Shown: one piece after another, positions 27,044 to 35,170 of the stretch
How positions within the stretch are numbered: the first letter of the stretch is position 1
Layout: every line of letters begins with the position of its first letter
Source: CAVWGP01 sp963754645
Lineage (GTDB): Bacteria > Pseudomonadota > Alphaproteobacteria > Bin65
Reading direction: 5' to 3'
DNA: 64,000 nt
NCBI GenBank assembly: GCA_963754645.1
Contig: CAVWGP010000004.1
Coordinates: 1,494,467-1,558,466, forward strand
Position numbers and translations under genes: made by a program
The notes under the pieces: model-generated
The model's database searches: none
Seen by the model: only the letters and a program-made list of their open reading frames with translations
Told to the model about the DNA's origin: nothing

Positions 27044-27694
27044 ATGAAATTTATCGGCATTCTTTGCTTGCCAGCGATTTTGACAGCTTGTACGCACGTG
27101 GAACTGCGAGCAAATCAACTGGATTCTGACTTAGAGAAGGGGCGTGCCGAAGTTGCAGCCTGCTTGTCTGCCGCTAGGGCAAACAGCAATTCCCAGGCGT
27201 TGGGGTTAAAATTGGCATTTCAACCACCATCGCTTCAACAACTCATGGATGATTCAAAGCCAACAAAGGCCGAGATTTCTCTCCTTTTGAACTATCACCA
27301 ACACATACAGCCATGTCGCAGACTTATTTTAGAATGGGCTGGAAAAACTATTCCTGTACTTATCTCCCATTGGGCAGAAGTTTTTGCAAAAAATGATGCG
27401 ATATACGTCGCTCTGGCTAAGCAAGAAATCACTTGGGGCGAAGCGAATACGAGGCAGAAGAATATCAACGACGAATTCACGGCAAAATATAGGGTGACTC
27501 TCGAAGAAACGGATAGAAAATTGCAGACGGCCCACGAAATGGAACTCCAGGACCGCCAGGCCGCAACAGCGGCATTTCGAAACTGGCGCTATCAACAACA
27601 GCTATTGAAGGCGGCCCAACAACGCAACCAACAGACATTTACGATGACAAATTGCCAAATAGTCGGAAATTCGATTCAATGCACTAGCTTTTAG
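27044..27694 (+). CDS. putative lipoprotein, AT-rich, unknown function
   Basis: This 216-residue protein starts MKFIGILCLPAILTACTHVE, a lipoprotein signal peptide with a lipobox ending in Cys16, so it should be membrane-anchored. The middle is predicted mostly helical with Lys/Glu/Gln-rich stretches (ETDRKLQTAHEMELQDRQAA), and the end contains a paired-cysteine tail NCQIVGNSIQCTSF seen in various small exported proteins. I do not recognise a defined family. ATG 27044 has an AGAGG site upstream. Codon use is clearly foreign to the window, supporting transfer. Confidence 0.7.
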   Translation: MKFIGILCLPAILTACTHVELRANQLDSDLEKGRAEVAACLSAARANSNSQALGLKLAFQPPSLQQLMDDSKPTKAEISLLLNYHQHIQPCRRLILEWAGKTIPVLISHWAEVFAKNDAIYVALAKQEITWGEANTRQKNINDEFTAKYRVTLEETDRKLQTAHEMELQDRQAATAAFRNWRYQQQLLKAAQQRNQQTFTMTNCQIVGNSIQCTSF

Positions 27695-27753
27695 ACCAGC
27701 AGGCAAAATTTCTTGCAGGAAATGCGAATAAGTAATTTCGGATAGGTGAATAA

Positions 27754-28200
27754 ATGAGTTTTACGGATGTTAGGGACGTAATGATTATTTTGGGAGTAAT
27801 TATTGCTGTATTTTCACTTGGATTCACTGCTTGCAATACGCAATGGACTTTTCGAACGAACCGCGCACGCTTTTGGCTGGAATTGCGCGACCATTTCGCC
27901 AAGCACGACGAAGTGCACCGTCGCCTGCGTCCCGGCGGGGTTTGGGCCAGCGGCAAAGGCCCGGCGAACCCTGATGATTGGGCCAATGTCGAGGCCTATA
28001 TGGGCCTGTTCGAACATTGCGAATACATGCTGGACCAACGCCTCATTGACGAGTCCGCTTTCAGAGAAATTTATGCCTACCGTCTCAGAAATATCGTGGC
28101 GAATGATATCATTCGGCAGCAGAAGCTAAACCGGCTGGCGTCGGAATGGCAGCGCCTATTGGCACTACTAAAGCGCATGAAAATTGAGTTATCATCGTGA
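27754..28200 (+). CDS. small membrane-anchored protein, DUF4760-like
   Basis: This 148-residue protein has one N-terminal membrane helix (MIILGVIIAVFSLGFTA) and a soluble helical remainder with NRARFWLELRDHFAKHDEVHRRLRPGG and FEHCEYMLDQRLIDESAFREIYAYRLRNIV. The pattern resembles the DUF4760 group often found in accessory islands and near defence genes; that resemblance is from memory and moderate. The first third is AT-rich, the rest close to the host composition. It follows the lipoprotein gene by 59 bp, so the two may be co-expressed. Confidence 0.65.
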   Translation: MSFTDVRDVMIILGVIIAVFSLGFTACNTQWTFRTNRARFWLELRDHFAKHDEVHRRLRPGGVWASGKGPANPDDWANVEAYMGLFEHCEYMLDQRLIDESAFREIYAYRLRNIVANDIIRQQKLNRLASEWQRLLALLKRMKIELSS

Positions 28201-28326
28201 GCGCCCGAAGTACGGCGACGCTGTGCCGATGTGTCGATTGCACGGTCCGGCCGCTCTGGCTAGGCTTACGGTCGAGCCGTGATCGAACCGGCAATTCGGC
28301 GCGGCCTGTGGCGAGGGAGTCACATT

Positions 28327-29547
28327 TTGGATAAGGCACTGACAGCGGTCGCGCAGGAATCGTCGTGCCCATCGGCCGCCGAGCTTTTGGCGCGCGCGAA
28401 AGCCTTGGTGCCGGCAATCCGCGCCCGCGCGGCGGCGGCGGAAAAGGCCATGGCCGTGCCGGCCGAAACCGTTCAGGAGCTGCGCCAAGCCGGCATATTC
28501 GACCTGATGAAGCCGCGCCGGCACGGCGGCTGCGAATACGATTTCGAGCCGATGACCGAGATCAGCTACGAGATCGGCCGCGCCTGCGCCTCGACCGCGT
28601 GGTGCGTCGGCCTCTACATCGTGCACAATTGGATGCTCGGCATGTTTCCCGAGGAGTGCCAGGCGGAAATCTGGGGCGCCGACCCGGGCGCCGTCATCGC
28701 CGGCTCGTACCCGCCGGCCGGCCAATGCGTGGTCGCCGACGGCGGCTGGCGCCTCAGCGGCCAGTTCCGCTTCACCAGCGGCTGCGACAATGCGCAATGG
28801 ATGCTGTGCGGCACCATGATCCCGGATGCCGCCGGCGGGCCGCCGCGGCCCGGTTTCCTGATGCTGCCGCGCGCCGATTGCCCGATCGATCACGCGAGCT
28901 GGCAGACCATGGGCCTCTCGGCCAGCGGCACGAAAACGCTCATCATCGACGACGCCTTCGTGCCGCGCCATCGCGTCTTGCGCTTCGAGGAGGCGGCGGG
29001 CGGCAATCCGCCGGGCATCAAGCTCAACACCAACCCGCTCTACCGCATCGCCTTCCTGGCGCTGGTGCCCTACTCGCTCGCGATGCCCGCCGTCGCCGCC
29101 GCAAGCGCCGCGCTCGATGAGTTCATCGAGCAAGTGGGCGGCCGGACGACACGGGGCGCGGTCAAGGGGGCGAATCTCAAAATGGCGGAATTCGCGCAAG
29201 TGCAGATGCGCGTCGCCGAGGCGGCGGCGCAGCTCGACGCGGCGCGCCTCATCATCCGCCGCGACTGCCGCGAGACCCTGGCCGAAGTCGCCGCGAACAA
29301 CGTGGTCTCGATCGACACGCGCCTGCGCAACCGCCGGGGCCAATCCACCGTCGCGCGCATGGCAATGCTGGCTATCGACGGGATCTTCTATGCCCAGGGC
29401 GGCCAGGGCTTGTTTCTGGCAAACTCCGTGCAGCGCGCCTGGCGCGACGTTCACGCCATCGCGCACCATGTCAGCTTGAACAGCGACGCCGTCTATTCGA
29501 TGGCCGGCCAGCATATGCTCGGATTGCCGCCGCAAGGGCAGTTCTAG
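28327..29547 (+). CDS. flavin-dependent monooxygenase of the acyl-CoA dehydrogenase superfamily (HsaA/HpaH-type), complete copy
   Basis: This 406-residue enzyme has the acyl-CoA dehydrogenase fold with the Acyl-CoA_dh_2 C-terminal domain used by two-component aromatic hydroxylases such as HsaA and the C2 type of 4-hydroxyphenylacetate hydroxylase. Family segments include TEISYEIGRACASTAW, GGWRLSGQFRFTSGCDNAQW and FYAQGGQGLFLAN. It lacks the base Glu of true acyl-CoA dehydrogenases. The TTG start at 28327 has a GGGAG site and is conserved in the truncated copy. The genes behind it (VOC dioxygenase, class II aldolase-like, FAH-type hydrolase) suggest that it hydroxylates an aromatic ring before cleavage. 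A separate flavin reductase was not found nearby. Confidence 0.83.
   Translation: MDKALTAVAQESSCPSAAELLARAKALVPAIRARAAAAEKAMAVPAETVQELRQAGIFDLMKPRRHGGCEYDFEPMTEISYEIGRACASTAWCVGLYIVHNWMLGMFPEECQAEIWGADPGAVIAGSYPPAGQCVVADGGWRLSGQFRFTSGCDNAQWMLCGTMIPDAAGGPPRPGFLMLPRADCPIDHASWQTMGLSASGTKTLIIDDAFVPRHRVLRFEEAAGGNPPGIKLNTNPLYRIAFLALVPYSLAMPAVAAASAALDEFIEQVGGRTTRGAVKGANLKMAEFAQVQMRVAEAAAQLDAARLIIRRDCRETLAEVAANNVVSIDTRLRNRRGQSTVARMAMLAIDGIFYAQGGQGLFLANSVQRAWRDVHAIAHHVSLNSDAVYSMAGQHMLGLPPQGQF
28417..28800 (+). repeat. direct repeat, right copy (384 bp)
   Basis: Partner of 26,542-26,925, offset by exactly 1875 bp and colinear with no gaps. It lies inside the complete monooxygenase gene. The mosaic identity (about 77% before, about 98% within) hints at gene conversion between an old tandem duplicate, or at recombination during entry of the island. 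Confidence 0.92.
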
Positions 29548-29565
29548 GACCAACGGGAGCGCCCG

Positions 29566-30432
29566 GTGATCAAACTCAAAGACATCCGCTATGTCCGCAT
29601 GGGCACGACCGACGTTGATACGGCGGTCAAGACCTGCACCAAGACCATCGGCCTCGAAATGGTCCGCCGCGAGGGCGACACCGCGTATCTGCGGGGCGAC
29701 GACCGCGATCACAACATCGTCTATTTCAAGGGCGATCCGAAAGATCACACGGTCGGCTTCGAGGTCGACACCGCCGAGGAGCTGAAAGACGCCGAACGAG
29801 CGCTCAAAGCCGCCGGCCTCGCGGTCGCGCGCGGCGACCAGGCCGGCGCGCAGGCGCGTCGGGTCATGGACTACGTCAATTTCAAGGATCCGAGCGGCAA
29901 CAGCATCGATCTCGTGCTGCGGCCGTTCCACAGCGGCGTGCGCTATTTCGGCGGCCGCGACGCCGGCATCCAGGAATTCAGCCATATCGGCATGAACACG
30001 ACCGATCCGCCGCGCGACGAGAAATTCTGGACCACGATGTTCAACATGCGCGTCAATGACCGGCTGGGCATCGCGCCCTTGATTTCGTTCGACGAGGTGC
30101 ACCACCGCGTCGCGCTGTTTCCCAACACCGGGCCCGGCGTCCAGCACATCAATTTCCAGGTCGATGGCATCGACGACGTGCTGAAATCCTACTATTTCAT
30201 GCAGGAGCATCAGGTCTTGATCCGCTGGGGCCCCGGCCGGCATCCGCTGTCGAGCGCGATGTTCCTGTATTTCCAGGGCCCCGAAAACATGACCTACGAG
30301 TATTCGCACGGCGTGCGCCTGCTGCCGCCGGGCTGCGGCTGGCGCGAGCGGCAGTTTCCGTTCGACCGCTGGTCGCTGTGCTATTGGGGTGCTATTCCGA
30401 ACATGGGCGAGCTGAAAGCAGCCGCCAGCTGA
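29566..30432 (+). CDS. VOC-family extradiol ring-cleavage dioxygenase
   Basis: This 288-residue protein has two vicinal-oxygen-chelate modules. The C-terminal module carries a candidate Fe(II) triad: H140 (FSHIGMN), H194 (VQHINFQV) and E245 (MTYEYSHG), as in 2,3-dihydroxybiphenyl dioxygenases. Such enzymes open catechol rings next to the hydroxyls using O2. The GTG start at 29566 has GGGAG upstream, 18 bp after the monooxygenase, so the two are probably co-translated steps: hydroxylation then ring cleavage. The precise substrate is unknown. Confidence 0.83.
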   Translation: MIKLKDIRYVRMGTTDVDTAVKTCTKTIGLEMVRREGDTAYLRGDDRDHNIVYFKGDPKDHTVGFEVDTAEELKDAERALKAAGLAVARGDQAGAQARRVMDYVNFKDPSGNSIDLVLRPFHSGVRYFGGRDAGIQEFSHIGMNTTDPPRDEKFWTTMFNMRVNDRLGIAPLISFDEVHHRVALFPNTGPGVQHINFQVDGIDDVLKSYYFMQEHQVLIRWGPGRHPLSSAMFLYFQGPENMTYEYSHGVRLLPPGCGWRERQFPFDRWSLCYWGAIPNMGELKAAAS

Positions 30433-30454
30433 CGCCAACCGGCAAGGAGCCCTC

Positions 30455-31153
30455 ATGACCGTAAAATTCGGCGCGCTCGGCGAGCCGTGCGCACAAACCG
30501 AAATTCGCGTGCGCAAGGCGGCGCGCGCCCTGCCGCGCCACAATCTCGGCAACGCCTACGGCCATGTCAGCGCCCGCGTCGACGGCAAGAGTTTCCTCGT
30601 CTGCCCGGCCCGGCCGATGAACACGGTCAAGCCCGGCGAGGCCTGCACGCTTGTGCCGATCGAAGGGCCGCTGCCCGAAGGCGTGCTCGGCGAGGTCCGC
30701 GCGCATCAGCAGATCTACAAGCGGCGCCAAGACATCAACGGCATCACGCGCACTTTCCTGTCCGACGTGCTGACGCTTTCCGCGATGGGTCTCACGCCCA
30801 AGCCGCGGCACGGGTTCGGCACTTATTTCCATACCGGCGTGCCGCTCTGGCCGCACACCGGCCTGCTGCGCGACGATCAATCGGCCGCGGAATTCGGCGC
30901 CATGCTCGGCCCGCACCGTGCCATCGTCATGCGCGGCAACGGTTGCGTCGTCACCGGCGCCACGGTCGAGGAAAGCATCGTCATGGCCTATTACCTGGAG
31001 CAGGCGGCGCGCACCGAGCTGGCTGTGCTCGCCGCCAGCCACGTCATCAAGCCGATCGAATACACCGAAGCGGAATGCAAGGCGCGCGCCATCAGCGGAG
31101 GCATGATCTTCGAGCGCATGTGGGAATATCTGACCCACGGCGATCCGGAATAA
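30455..31153 (+). CDS. class II aldolase/adducin-like protein lacking the usual zinc histidines
   Basis: This 232-residue protein has the class II aldolase fold pattern: HNLGNAYGHVSARVDGKSFLVCP, then GEVRAHQQIYKRRQDINGI with Glu80 where the catalytic acid sits. In ordinary members an H-x-H follows and an NHG motif comes later; here the positions read ITRTF (97-101) and RGNG (160-163). The three zinc ligands are therefore replaced, so metal binding, if any, must use other residues such as H126 or H134. Relatives act as aldolases or decarboxylases in aromatic pathways. It lies between the ring-cleavage dioxygenase and an FAH-family hydrolase in one strand group. Confidence 0.78.
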   Translation: MTVKFGALGEPCAQTEIRVRKAARALPRHNLGNAYGHVSARVDGKSFLVCPARPMNTVKPGEACTLVPIEGPLPEGVLGEVRAHQQIYKRRQDINGITRTFLSDVLTLSAMGLTPKPRHGFGTYFHTGVPLWPHTGLLRDDQSAAEFGAMLGPHRAIVMRGNGCVVTGATVEESIVMAYYLEQAARTELAVLAASHVIKPIEYTEAECKARAISGGMIFERMWEYLTHGDPE

Positions 31154-31207
31154 ACGTCCGGCACCGGCCCTCGTCAACGACACACATCGGAAATTCGGGA
31201 GAAGCAG

Positions 31208-32080
31208 ATGCGGATTGTTGCGTTCAAGAAATCGGACGGACCGGCGCTTGCGGTTCGCCAGGGCGAGGACTTCATCGACCTATCGGTGGCGGCGCCCAAG
31301 CTGCCACGCGAATTGGCGGCGCTTCTGGCGGCGCCCGGCGGCCTGGCGGCGGCAAAGGCGGCGGCGAAATCGGCCAAGGCCAAGGCGTTGCTCAAGCGCA
31401 AACCGACCTACATGCCGACGGTGATGAACCCGCAGAAAATCATCTGCGTCGGCCTCAACTATGTCGATCACGCGGCGGAGAGCCCCTACAAGAACGCGCC
31501 GACCTATCCGGTGCTGTTCAACCGTTTCAATTCGACGCTGCTCGCCCATCAGGCGCCGATGCTGCGCCCGTGGCTCTCGGAGCAGTTCGATTACGAAGGC
31601 GAGCTCGTCGCCGTGATCGGCCGCAAGGGCCGCCACATCGCCAAGGACAAGGCGCTCGGCCACGTCGCCGGCTACACCGTGTTCAACGACGCCTCGGTCC
31701 GCGACTATCAGTTCAAGAGCACGCAGTGGATGCTGGGCAAGAATTTCGACGCCACCGGCCCGATCGGCCCCGAACTCGTCACCGTTGACGAGCTGCCGAA
31801 GGGCGCGATCGGACTGCAATTGACCACGCGCCTCAACGGCGCCGTGGTGCAGAACGCCAACACGCGCGACATGATTTTCGATATCGCGACTTTGGTCGCA
31901 ACGGCATCCGAAGCCGTCACGCTGTTGCCCGGCGACCTGATCGTTTCGGGCACGCCGGCCGGCGTCGGCTTCGCCCGCAAGCCGCAGCTCTTCATGAAAG
32001 CGGGCGATGTCTGCGAGGTCGAGATCGAAGGCGTCGGCAAGCTCGTCAACCCGGTGAAGGACGAGGCGAAGAAGGGCTGA
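31208..32080 (+). CDS. fumarylacetoacetate hydrolase (FAH) family protein
   Basis: This 290-residue enzyme has the FAH C-terminal domain: IICVGLNYVDHAAES, the metal-binding FDYEGELVAVIGRKGRHI, and later PGDLIVSGTPAGVGFARKP. FAH-fold enzymes hydrolyse or isomerise ring-cleavage products (for example 2-hydroxyhepta-2,4-dienedioate isomerase or acylpyruvate hydrolase). As the last gene of the plus-strand cluster it probably processes the dioxygenase product. It ends 72 bp from the convergent ABC binding-protein gene; no clear terminator was seen between them. Confidence 0.9.
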   Translation: MRIVAFKKSDGPALAVRQGEDFIDLSVAAPKLPRELAALLAAPGGLAAAKAAAKSAKAKALLKRKPTYMPTVMNPQKIICVGLNYVDHAAESPYKNAPTYPVLFNRFNSTLLAHQAPMLRPWLSEQFDYEGELVAVIGRKGRHIAKDKALGHVAGYTVFNDASVRDYQFKSTQWMLGKNFDATGPIGPELVTVDELPKGAIGLQLTTRLNGAVVQNANTRDMIFDIATLVATASEAVTLLPGDLIVSGTPAGVGFARKPQLFMKAGDVCEVEIEGVGKLVNPVKDEAKKG

Positions 32081-32152
32081 GGCGCGCCCGCGCCCCCGCC
32101 CTGTCTCCGTCACCGGTCCGGGGCCGTCAAATCAGGGCGAGAGTTCGCCGCC

Positions 32153-33340
32153 TTACAGCCGCTTGTTCGCCGGGCACTGTTCCCAATAGGCGTCCTTGTG
32201 CTTCTCGAAGATCGTGCCGCGCGTCACGATCGTGGGCTTGCCGTCCGCGCCCTTGATGACTTCGCGCAAATAGAAATTTTGAATCGGCACGCCGTTGACG
32301 TTGTACTCATACGGCCCGCGGGTCGAAGGATAGGCGGTTTTGCGCAGCGCCTTGGCGAGCGCCATGGGATCGTCGACCTTGCCGCCGATCGCCTTGACCG
32401 CCGCGGAAATGAGCCGCACGGCGTCGTAGGATTGGGCGGCGAATTCCGAGGGCAAGCCGCCGAATTGGGCCGCGTAATCCTTGACGAAGCGCTGGTTGGC
32501 CGGGTTGTTGAGATCGGTGTTCCAATAGGACGCATGATAGGATCCGATGGCGGCGTCGCCGATCGCCGGCAGCGTGGCGTTGTCGACCGAGAACACCGTG
32601 TAGAGCTTGATGTCCGCGCCGGCGCCGGACGCCGCCCACTGCTTCATGAACGAAATCGCCATGGCGCCCGGCGCGAAAACGAAGACGGCGGCCGGCTTCT
32701 CGGCCCGAAGCTTCGAGATATCGGGCTGAAAATCGGTTTCGCCAAGCTTGTATAGATTCTGTCCCAGCACCGTCGGCCCTTTCAGCGTCCGCAGCACGCC
32801 GGCAATCATGTCCTTGCCGGCCTGATAGTTCGGCGCCAGCATGTAGATCGTCTTGATGTTGTCGTCGCTCATGCGCTTGCCGAGCGCCTCGGGCGCCTGG
32901 TCGTTGTTCCAAGAGGTCGAGGTGAACAACGGGTTGCACGCGGCGCCCGCCATCGGCGACGCGCCGGCGTTGGTCGTGAGGACGATGACGTTGCTGTCGA
33001 AGGCCGGCTTTTGCACCGCCATCAGGATATTCGACCAGATGATGCCGGCGATGATTTGGACCTTTTCGTTCTTGAGGAAGCGCTCGGCTTCCTTGACGCC
33101 GACATCGACCTTCTGCTGGTCGTCGGCGTAGTAGATTTTCGTCGGCACGCCGCCGAGCCTGTCGCCGTCCTTGGTCCAGCCCTCATGCGTCAGGCCGAGC
33201 TTCCAGCCATTCTCCTGGTGCTTGCCGAGCACGGCGCCGCCGCCGGTGAAGGTGTTCATGAAACCGATGCGCAGTTCCTGCGCGGCGGCGGGCGCCGCCA
33301 GTGCCAAAGCCGCGACGCCGATCGCCAAGATTGCTTTCAT
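32153..33340 (-). CDS. branched-chain-amino-acid type ABC substrate-binding protein (LivJ-like)
   Basis: This 395-residue exported binding protein has a signal peptide (MKAILAIGVAALALAAPAAA) and a type I periplasmic-binding fold: LRIGFMNTFTGGGAVLGKHQENGW, then LTTNAGASPMAG and FVFAPGAMAISFMKQWAASG. This family often imports aromatic acids rather than amino acids in catabolic loci. No permease or ATPase gene is adjacent. It starts after GGGAGA and lies 18 bp behind the Rieske oxygenase on the same strand, so it probably captures that pathway's substrate (inference). Confidence 0.88.
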   Translation of the reverse strand: MKAILAIGVAALALAAPAAAQELRIGFMNTFTGGGAVLGKHQENGWKLGLTHEGWTKDGDRLGGVPTKIYYADDQQKVDVGVKEAERFLKNEKVQIIAGIIWSNILMAVQKPAFDSNVIVLTTNAGASPMAGAACNPLFTSTSWNNDQAPEALGKRMSDDNIKTIYMLAPNYQAGKDMIAGVLRTLKGPTVLGQNLYKLGETDFQPDISKLRAEKPAAVFVFAPGAMAISFMKQWAASGAGADIKLYTVFSVDNATLPAIGDAAIGSYHASYWNTDLNNPANQRFVKDYAAQFGGLPSEFAAQSYDAVRLISAAVKAIGGKVDDPMALAKALRKTAYPSTRGPYEYNVNGVPIQNFYLREVIKGADGKPTIVTRGTIFEKHKDAYWEQCPANKRL

Positions 33341-33358
33341 TGTTTTTCTCCCTGTGGA

Positions 33359-34435
33359 TTACTCAGCCGCGACAGCGGACTGGGTTTCGGAACGGATCAT
33401 TTGCTCGACGACGCGCCGCGCGTGGATGCGCATGGCGTCGTGCTTGACATCGATCAGCGGCCGGCGCGGATCGGCCTTGATGCGCGCATCCTGGCCTTCG
33501 AGGAAGGCCAAGTCCTCGGTGAAGGTAAAGGCGATTTCCTTGTAAAGCTGCTCCGTCGCCGCGGCTTCGGCGGGACGATAGCCGTTGGCCGGAGTCCAGA
33601 AATAATAACACGAGTGCTCGGTTTCGGGCGTGGCGCCGTGATAGAGGCGCAGCGAAAATCCGCCCGGCTGGCTTCGGTTCTCGACCGCGCCTCTGCCGGT
33701 TTCGAGCGCGCCCGACCATTGGATGACGCTGCCCGGCGCCACGAACTCGAATTCCTGCCAGCGATCGACGCGCACGCCCTCCTTGAAACCCGCGCCCTTG
33801 ACGTAGGTCGGCGGCGGCACGCTGCCGAGCATCCAACGCATGTAATGGACGCCGCGCTCGGTGCGCTTGGTCTCGACCTTGGCGTTGACCTGCTCCAACA
33901 TCACGCCGCCGCCGATCGTATTGCGATGGATGAAGGGGATGTGCGTCAGGTCCATGAGATTGTCGATCAGCAGCATGTAATTGCATTTGACCGGATACAT
34001 GCCGTGCTGGTGCGGCCAATTCTTGTGATCGTCGTTCCAGGGATAATCGACGATCAGGCCCGCATCGGCCTTGGCGGGATCGCCCATCCAAATCCAGACG
34101 AATTCCTGGCGCTCGACGATCGGAAAGGCCCTGACCCGGGCTTGCGGCGGAATCGAATCCTGGCCGGGGATCCAGACGCACTTGCCGTCGGCGCCGAAGA
34201 TCATGCCGTGATAGCCGCATTGCAGCCCATTGGGCACGATCGTGCCCATCGAAAGCGGCGCCGCGCGATGGCAGCAGCGGTCCTCGAACGCGGCAACCTT
34301 GCCGTCGGCGCCGCGGAAAATGACGACCGGCTGGTTGAGAATCCTGCGGCCCAGCGGCTTATCCCCGAGTTCGCTGTTCCAGGCCGCTTGATACCAAGTG
34401 TTGCTCGGCCAGGGCTGAGTGGTTTCGACCGACAT
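33359..34435 (-). CDS. Rieske oxygenase, vanillate O-demethylase/phthalate-type alpha subunit
   Basis: This 358-residue oxygenase has a Rieske cluster site (DRCCHRAAPL and CGYHGMIFG) and a mononuclear iron region DNLMDLTHIPFIHRNT with the D-x2-H-x4-H ligands, typical of VanA and related demethylases. These enzymes act without a beta subunit and need a separate reductase; none is beside it. ATG 34435 has AGGAG at 9-nt spacing, which fixes the start. It is followed immediately by a LivJ-like binding protein and preceded by an exported unknown protein, all on one strand. Confidence 0.9.
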   Translation of the reverse strand: MSVETTQPWPSNTWYQAAWNSELGDKPLGRRILNQPVVIFRGADGKVAAFEDRCCHRAAPLSMGTIVPNGLQCGYHGMIFGADGKCVWIPGQDSIPPQARVRAFPIVERQEFVWIWMGDPAKADAGLIVDYPWNDDHKNWPHQHGMYPVKCNYMLLIDNLMDLTHIPFIHRNTIGGGVMLEQVNAKVETKRTERGVHYMRWMLGSVPPPTYVKGAGFKEGVRVDRWQEFEFVAPGSVIQWSGALETGRGAVENRSQPGGFSLRLYHGATPETEHSCYYFWTPANGYRPAEAAATEQLYKEIAFTFTEDLAFLEGQDARIKADPRRPLIDVKHDAMRIHARRVVEQMIRSETQSAVAAE

Positions 34436-34470
34436 GATGGCGAACTCCTGCTTGCGTGTTTGCGGCTCCG

Positions 34471-35085
34471 TCAATCGCGCCGCCGCGGCCCGCGATCGTC
34501 CTTGGCCGCTGCTTTATAATCGGATGGAATGACAAATAAATTAGCGGCTTGTGGGCCAATTTTAAGATTTTTCATGATTTGAGAAAACGGCTCCCACTTG
34601 CCGTTGTCAAGCGAGCGGCCGGTCATCTTGACGACGATATTTTCGGCCGTCGTCCACGCCATGGCCTCGAATTCGATGCCGTTCGGGCCGGGCAAGCTCA
34701 TGGTATAGCGGCGCGTTGCGCGGCCGTCCAAATCTTCCGCGCCAGCCTCCTCGACCTTAAGCGATTCGTGGGCCAGCGGCGCTGTCGGATCGTCGGTGCC
34801 CGTCACCCCGTCTTCGGTCGAGAACGTCTTCGTGTCGGGCATCAACAAATGCGTCTTGTCCGCGGCATAGTCGATGATTTGTATGAGCGCGCCGGCCTTT
34901 GCCGATAGTTCGATCCGCGTCTTGTCCTTGGCCCGATAGACGCGGACGGTGTCGGCGGGCTCGCTGCCGGCCGTGCTCACGATCTCGCCGCTGAATTCGA
35001 CCGTGGGCGGTTGCCTTGGATCGGCTTGGGCCGGCGGTGCCTGGGCAGCCAAAATGACCGCGATCAAAGCGGCGGCGTTTCGCAT
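34471..35085 (-). CDS. exported protein of unknown function (DUF4412/LolA-like beta fold)
   Basis: This 204-residue protein has a signal peptide (MRNAAALIAVILAAQAPPAQA) followed by beta-rich sequence with VEFSGEIVSTAG, TRIELSAKAGALIQIIDYAADKTHLLMPDTKTF and GRATRRYTMSLPGPNGIEFEAMAWTTAENIVVKM. This pattern resembles periplasmic outer-membrane lipoprotein-sorting (LolA-type) or DUF4412 proteins; I cannot assign a ligand. The start at 35085 has GAGG upstream. It ends 35 bp before the Rieske gene and may be co-transcribed. Confidence 0.7.
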   Translation of the reverse strand: MRNAAALIAVILAAQAPPAQADPRQPPTVEFSGEIVSTAGSEPADTVRVYRAKDKTRIELSAKAGALIQIIDYAADKTHLLMPDTKTFSTEDGVTGTDDPTAPLAHESLKVEEAGAEDLDGRATRRYTMSLPGPNGIEFEAMAWTTAENIVVKMTGRSLDNGKWEPFSQIMKNLKIGPQAANLFVIPSDYKAAAKDDRGPRRRD

Positions 35086-35170
35086 CGAACATATCCTCAT
35101 TTGCGGTTCGAATTGTAGCAGGATACGCCGGCAGATGACAGATCCGGCGTGGCCGCGGTAGGAGCAGGCG

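Larger units (their letters stand above)
26926..28200. other. AT-rich island carrying two small genes, between the two gene copies
   Basis: From 26,926 the base composition changes abruptly to markedly A/T-rich. It stays so through the lipoprotein gene, then grades back to GC-rich within the second small gene (about 27,850 onwards). Codon choice in the lipoprotein gene (AAA, AAT, GAA, TTT) is unlike the rest of the window, which suggests acquisition from elsewhere. No integrase, transposase or obvious terminal inverted repeats were found. Confidence 0.75.

Noticed and set aside
26926..28200. AT-rich island as an insertion sequence or transposon
   Set aside because: Neither gene resembles a transposase and no terminal inverted repeats or short target duplications were found; the flanking repeat is gene-derived and 384 bp long.
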